From a virus: DNA of 64,000 bases. The translations under genes were made by a program, and so were the position numbers. Positions 62,883 through 64,000 of the stretch are shown piece by piece. The stretch lies in IMG/VR virus record IMGVR_UViG_3300030117_006323, positions 27,171 through 91,170 of that record; one strand, given 5' to 3'. The notes under the pieces were generated by a model that saw nothing but the letters and a program-made list of their open reading frames with translations, did not search any database and was not told where the DNA came from. How positions within the stretch are numbered: the first letter of the stretch is position 1; each line of letters begins with the position of its first letter.

Positions 62883-63194
62883 TTACTCACCACCGGCTGG
62901 GGCCCGTGGTGCTACAACTGGTACTGGATTGTAAAGCGCATGTGTCAATGTGTTTGGTCCACCCGGTGCATCTTCAGCCCGTGGAGCAATAAATGGCTTC
63001 TTTACATCTGGTAATTTTGGCTTTTGGTTTTGGGGTGGGGGCATTTCAGTTGGCTCATCTGGAACTACTGGCCCTAGCCCTCTTTCAGCAGGTGACATTT
63101 GAGCGCCACTCTGAAGATATGAAAAAGCATCCAATTCAGGTCGGTAACGAGCAGAGTCTTTCAAAATCGTCCAAGCGATGTCAAAAGGCTGCAA
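62883..63194 (-). CDS. Small LLK-motif protein (103 aa)
   Basis: TTG at 63194 lies 5 nt after GAGGTG, the same arrangement as at the giant adhesin gene. It begins MQPFDIAWTILKDSARYR. The rest is Pro/Ala/Gly-rich and probably disordered (TEMPPPQNQKPKLPDVKKPF). Only the motif is conserved with other proteins here. Confidence 0.6.
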   Translation of the reverse strand: MQPFDIAWTILKDSARYRPELDAFSYLQSGAQMSPAERGLGPVVPDEPTEMPPPQNQKPKLPDVKKPFIAPRAEDAPGGPNTLTHALYNPVPVVAPRAPAGGE

Positions 63195-63203
63195 AATTAC
63201 ACC

Positions 63204-63542
63204 TCAAACTGGGGGGCGACCTTTCGCTGCTCTCCGAGCCATGAATTCATCTAGTTTCCTTTGATTCCTTACATCTTGAGCCATACGGTTCTCTTGAGTG
63301 TCCATGGCTTGCTCAGAGCGTGCTCTGTCTTTTTGCGAAGTACGTACATCCGGGCTTCCACGTTGCCTTTCACCTATGTCTTCGTAAGGCAGAGGAGGCT
63401 GAGGCTCATCTTCCACAGGCATGAAAACCGACGCATCAGGGTCCATTCCCAATTGCCGACCAGCCTCCATTTCGGCTATTTCTGCTGGGGTTGGTTGCCA
63501 ATTTTTCAATAGCGTCCAAGCAACGTCGATTGGAGCGCGCAT
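63204..63542 (-). CDS. Small LLK-motif protein, first gene of the block (112 aa)
   Basis: It begins MRAPIDVAWTLLKNWQPTPA. The ATG has no ribosome site but lies 24 nt after a TATA-like box, so it is probably leaderless and first in the operon. An acidic Pro-rich middle is followed by a charged, Arg/Gln-rich helix (TQENRMAQDVRNQRKLDEFM). No other domain is recognised. Confidence 0.6.
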   Translation of the reverse strand: MRAPIDVAWTLLKNWQPTPAEIAEMEAGRQLGMDPDASVFMPVEDEPQPPLPYEDIGERQRGSPDVRTSQKDRARSEQAMDTQENRMAQDVRNQRKLDEFMARRAAKGRPPV

Positions 63543-63565
63543 GATGGGGCGATAAAACGTAGAAC

Positions 63566-63573
63566 CATAAATG
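63566..63573 (-). promoter_or_regulatory. TATA-like box of the rightmost operon
   Basis: The coding strand reads CATTTATG 24 nt upstream of ATG 63542. Spacing matches the other minus-strand boxes in this window. It would drive the whole accessory block. Confidence 0.45.
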
Positions 63574-63659
63574 TGCCGACAACGGGGTTATTTTTTTGCA
63601 AAATTTTGTAACAGCCTTCCAGTCAAAAATTGTCACAGCGCTGTATGTGGCCAAAAGGA

Positions 63660-63735
63660 GCACAAATGTTAGCACAAATGTGTGCCTCCGGCTAAGGGCC
63701 AGCACAAATGTTGGGCACAAATGTCTGGCACAAGT
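63660..63735 (+). repeat. Iteron-like GCACAAATGT repeats
   Basis: Perfect GCACAAATGT copies at 63660-63669, 63672-63681, 63702-63711 and 63715-63724, plus a degenerate GCACAAGT at 63728-63735. The copies form two pairs with spacings of 12-13 nt around a GC-rich centre, and TGTGC/GCACA arms allow a hairpin. Direct repeats of this size and spacing resemble replication-initiator or regulator-binding sites. Confidence 0.7.
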
Positions 63736-63799
63736 CCGCAGTCCATCGTTCTATAACCAAAGGGGCGTTTCCATATAGACCGAGGGTCTTGCGCATGTG

Positions 63800-63834
63800 A
63801 TGAGCGTGACGCTACGTAGTAGCGGCACTCTCAT
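63800..63834. repeat. Imperfect hairpin near the right end
   Basis: Arms ATGAG-GTG-CGCTA and TAGCG-CAC-CTCAT pair through 13 bp with two single mismatches around a CGTAG loop. It contains the sequence CGTGACGCTACG that recurs, almost unchanged, at 63911-63922. Confidence 0.6.
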
Positions 63835-63847
63835 GTGCGTGTACAAG

Positions 63848-63938
63848 CGGGCTGGCTTCAATCACAAACGGTAGCGTGCGTGCAAGTAAGTCGCCACTTG
63901 CATAGGTCAGCGTCACGCTACTGGCTTACTCAAGCCCG
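63848..63938. repeat. Nested three-tier inverted repeat
   Basis: Outer arms CGGGCT (63848-63853) and AGCCCG (63933-63938); middle arms GTAGCGTG (63871-63878) and CACGCTAC (63914-63921); inner arms TGCAAGT (63881-63887) and ACTTGCA (63896-63902) with an 8-nt loop. All arms are perfect. The nesting suggests a folded RNA or a cruciform-forming DNA site. Confidence 0.65.
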
Positions 63939-64000
63939 GGTGCGACCAGCACAGCACCATGCTACCCGCCTTGATTTTCCGGGTCGGACAGGCCCACCCA

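Larger units (their letters stand above)
43735..63542. repeat. Dispersed LLK motif ([E]-P-h-D-x-A-W-x-L-L-K), about 18 copies
   Basis: Copies at 43735-43767, 44761-44799, 47875-47910, 48193-48231, 48712-48744 (weak), 53146-53184, 53477-53512, 55072-55107 (weak), 55774-55812, 56506-56541, 57172-57207, 58309-58341 (+), 61178-61213, 61421-61456, 61740-61774, 62844-62882, 63159-63194 and 63504-63542. Nine proteins carry them, at N-terminus, C-terminus or between modules. Internal copies are nearly all preceded by Ser/Gly/Ala-Glu. The hydrophobic spacing fits a short amphipathic helix. Some copies are also similar at DNA level: AGCAAGGTCCATTGGTTCAC is identical near 47890 and 56520. Confidence 0.85.
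63543..64000. other. Non-coding right-end region (458 nt)
   Basis: I find no credible gene in this stretch on either strand. It holds the TATA-like box of the leftward operon, iteron-like repeats, hairpins and further inverted repeats (GGGTGC/GCACC from 63938 and GGGT/ACCC near the end). GC is higher after 63780. It could be an origin, a packaging site or a structured RNA; the window ends inside it. Confidence 0.55.

Noticed and set aside
63436-63720. Minus-strand frame of 94 codons at the right end
   Set aside because: It overlaps the first tagged gene in another frame and is built on the GCACAAATGT repeats; no coding signal.
1-64000. Integrase, attachment sites or insertion sequences that would mark a provirus or mobile element
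   Set aside because: No tyrosine or serine recombinase, transposase or flanking tRNA duplication was seen; free virus or provirus cannot be decided from this window.

Overview
The window looks like the late (virion) half of a tailed, HK97-type dsDNA virus or provirus, most plausibly infecting a marine archaeon. Tailed-virus identity rests on recognisable TerL, portal, XkdF-type prohead protease, HK97-like major capsid protein, tail tube, a frameshifted tail assembly chaperone and a tape-measure C-terminus. The archaeal assignment is an inference. At least six transcription units on the minus strand have a TATA-like box 24-26 nt before the start codon, the spacing expected of leaderless archaeal transcripts, and zinc-ribbon proteins are abundant. 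Genes inside operons instead use GGAG/GAGGTG Shine-Dalgarno sites, often with TTG or GTG starts. Marine Poseidoniales (MG-II) would be my first guess at the host, but nothing in the window proves it. No integrase, DNA polymerase, helicase, tRNA or CRISPR array is visible, so the replication functions must lie elsewhere.

Almost every gene lies on the minus strand and is read from right to left. Positions 63.5-52.7 kb hold an accessory or internal-virion block. Many of its proteins start with, end with or contain a short motif of the form (E)P-h-D-x-A-W-x-L-L-K. Inside this block are an ADP-ribosyltransferase-like domain, a GNAT-like domain, an HMG-CoA lyase-like metabolic gene, several tiny membrane proteins and a small-GTPase/membrane-protein cassette. 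Positions 52.6-49.2 kb hold an AbrB-like regulator, unknown virion candidates, a duplicated zinc-HTH protein (TerS or regulator candidate) and one plus-strand zinc protein. Positions 49.2-43.7 kb hold further large proteins, two of them carrying the motif.

Positions 43.7-28 kb are the head module: TerL, a LAGLIDADG-domain protein, a portal with zinc ribbons and a Pro-Gly-Met-rich tail, small proteins including a SEC-C protein, a 1949-aa protein with a degenerate ATP-ligase-like region, a protease-scaffold fusion with its own TATA box, and the major capsid protein. Positions 28.7-0 kb are the neck and tail: adaptor, tail completion, 761-aa tube, SAP-domain protein, -1 frameshift chaperone pair, a very short tape-measure protein, a distal-tail protein, a 5681-aa LamG-containing adhesin and a hub-like protein.

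My main proposal is that the recurring LLK motif is a capsid-targeting (cargo) tag. It would load a set of internal proteins, including ADP-ribosyltransferase-like and acetyltransferase-like effectors, into the head for delivery with the DNA, by analogy with the capsid-targeting sequences of T4 Alt and the T4 internal proteins. The right end (63.54-64.0 kb) is non-coding, carries iteron-like repeats and nested inverted repeats, and is a candidate origin, packaging site or structured RNA.
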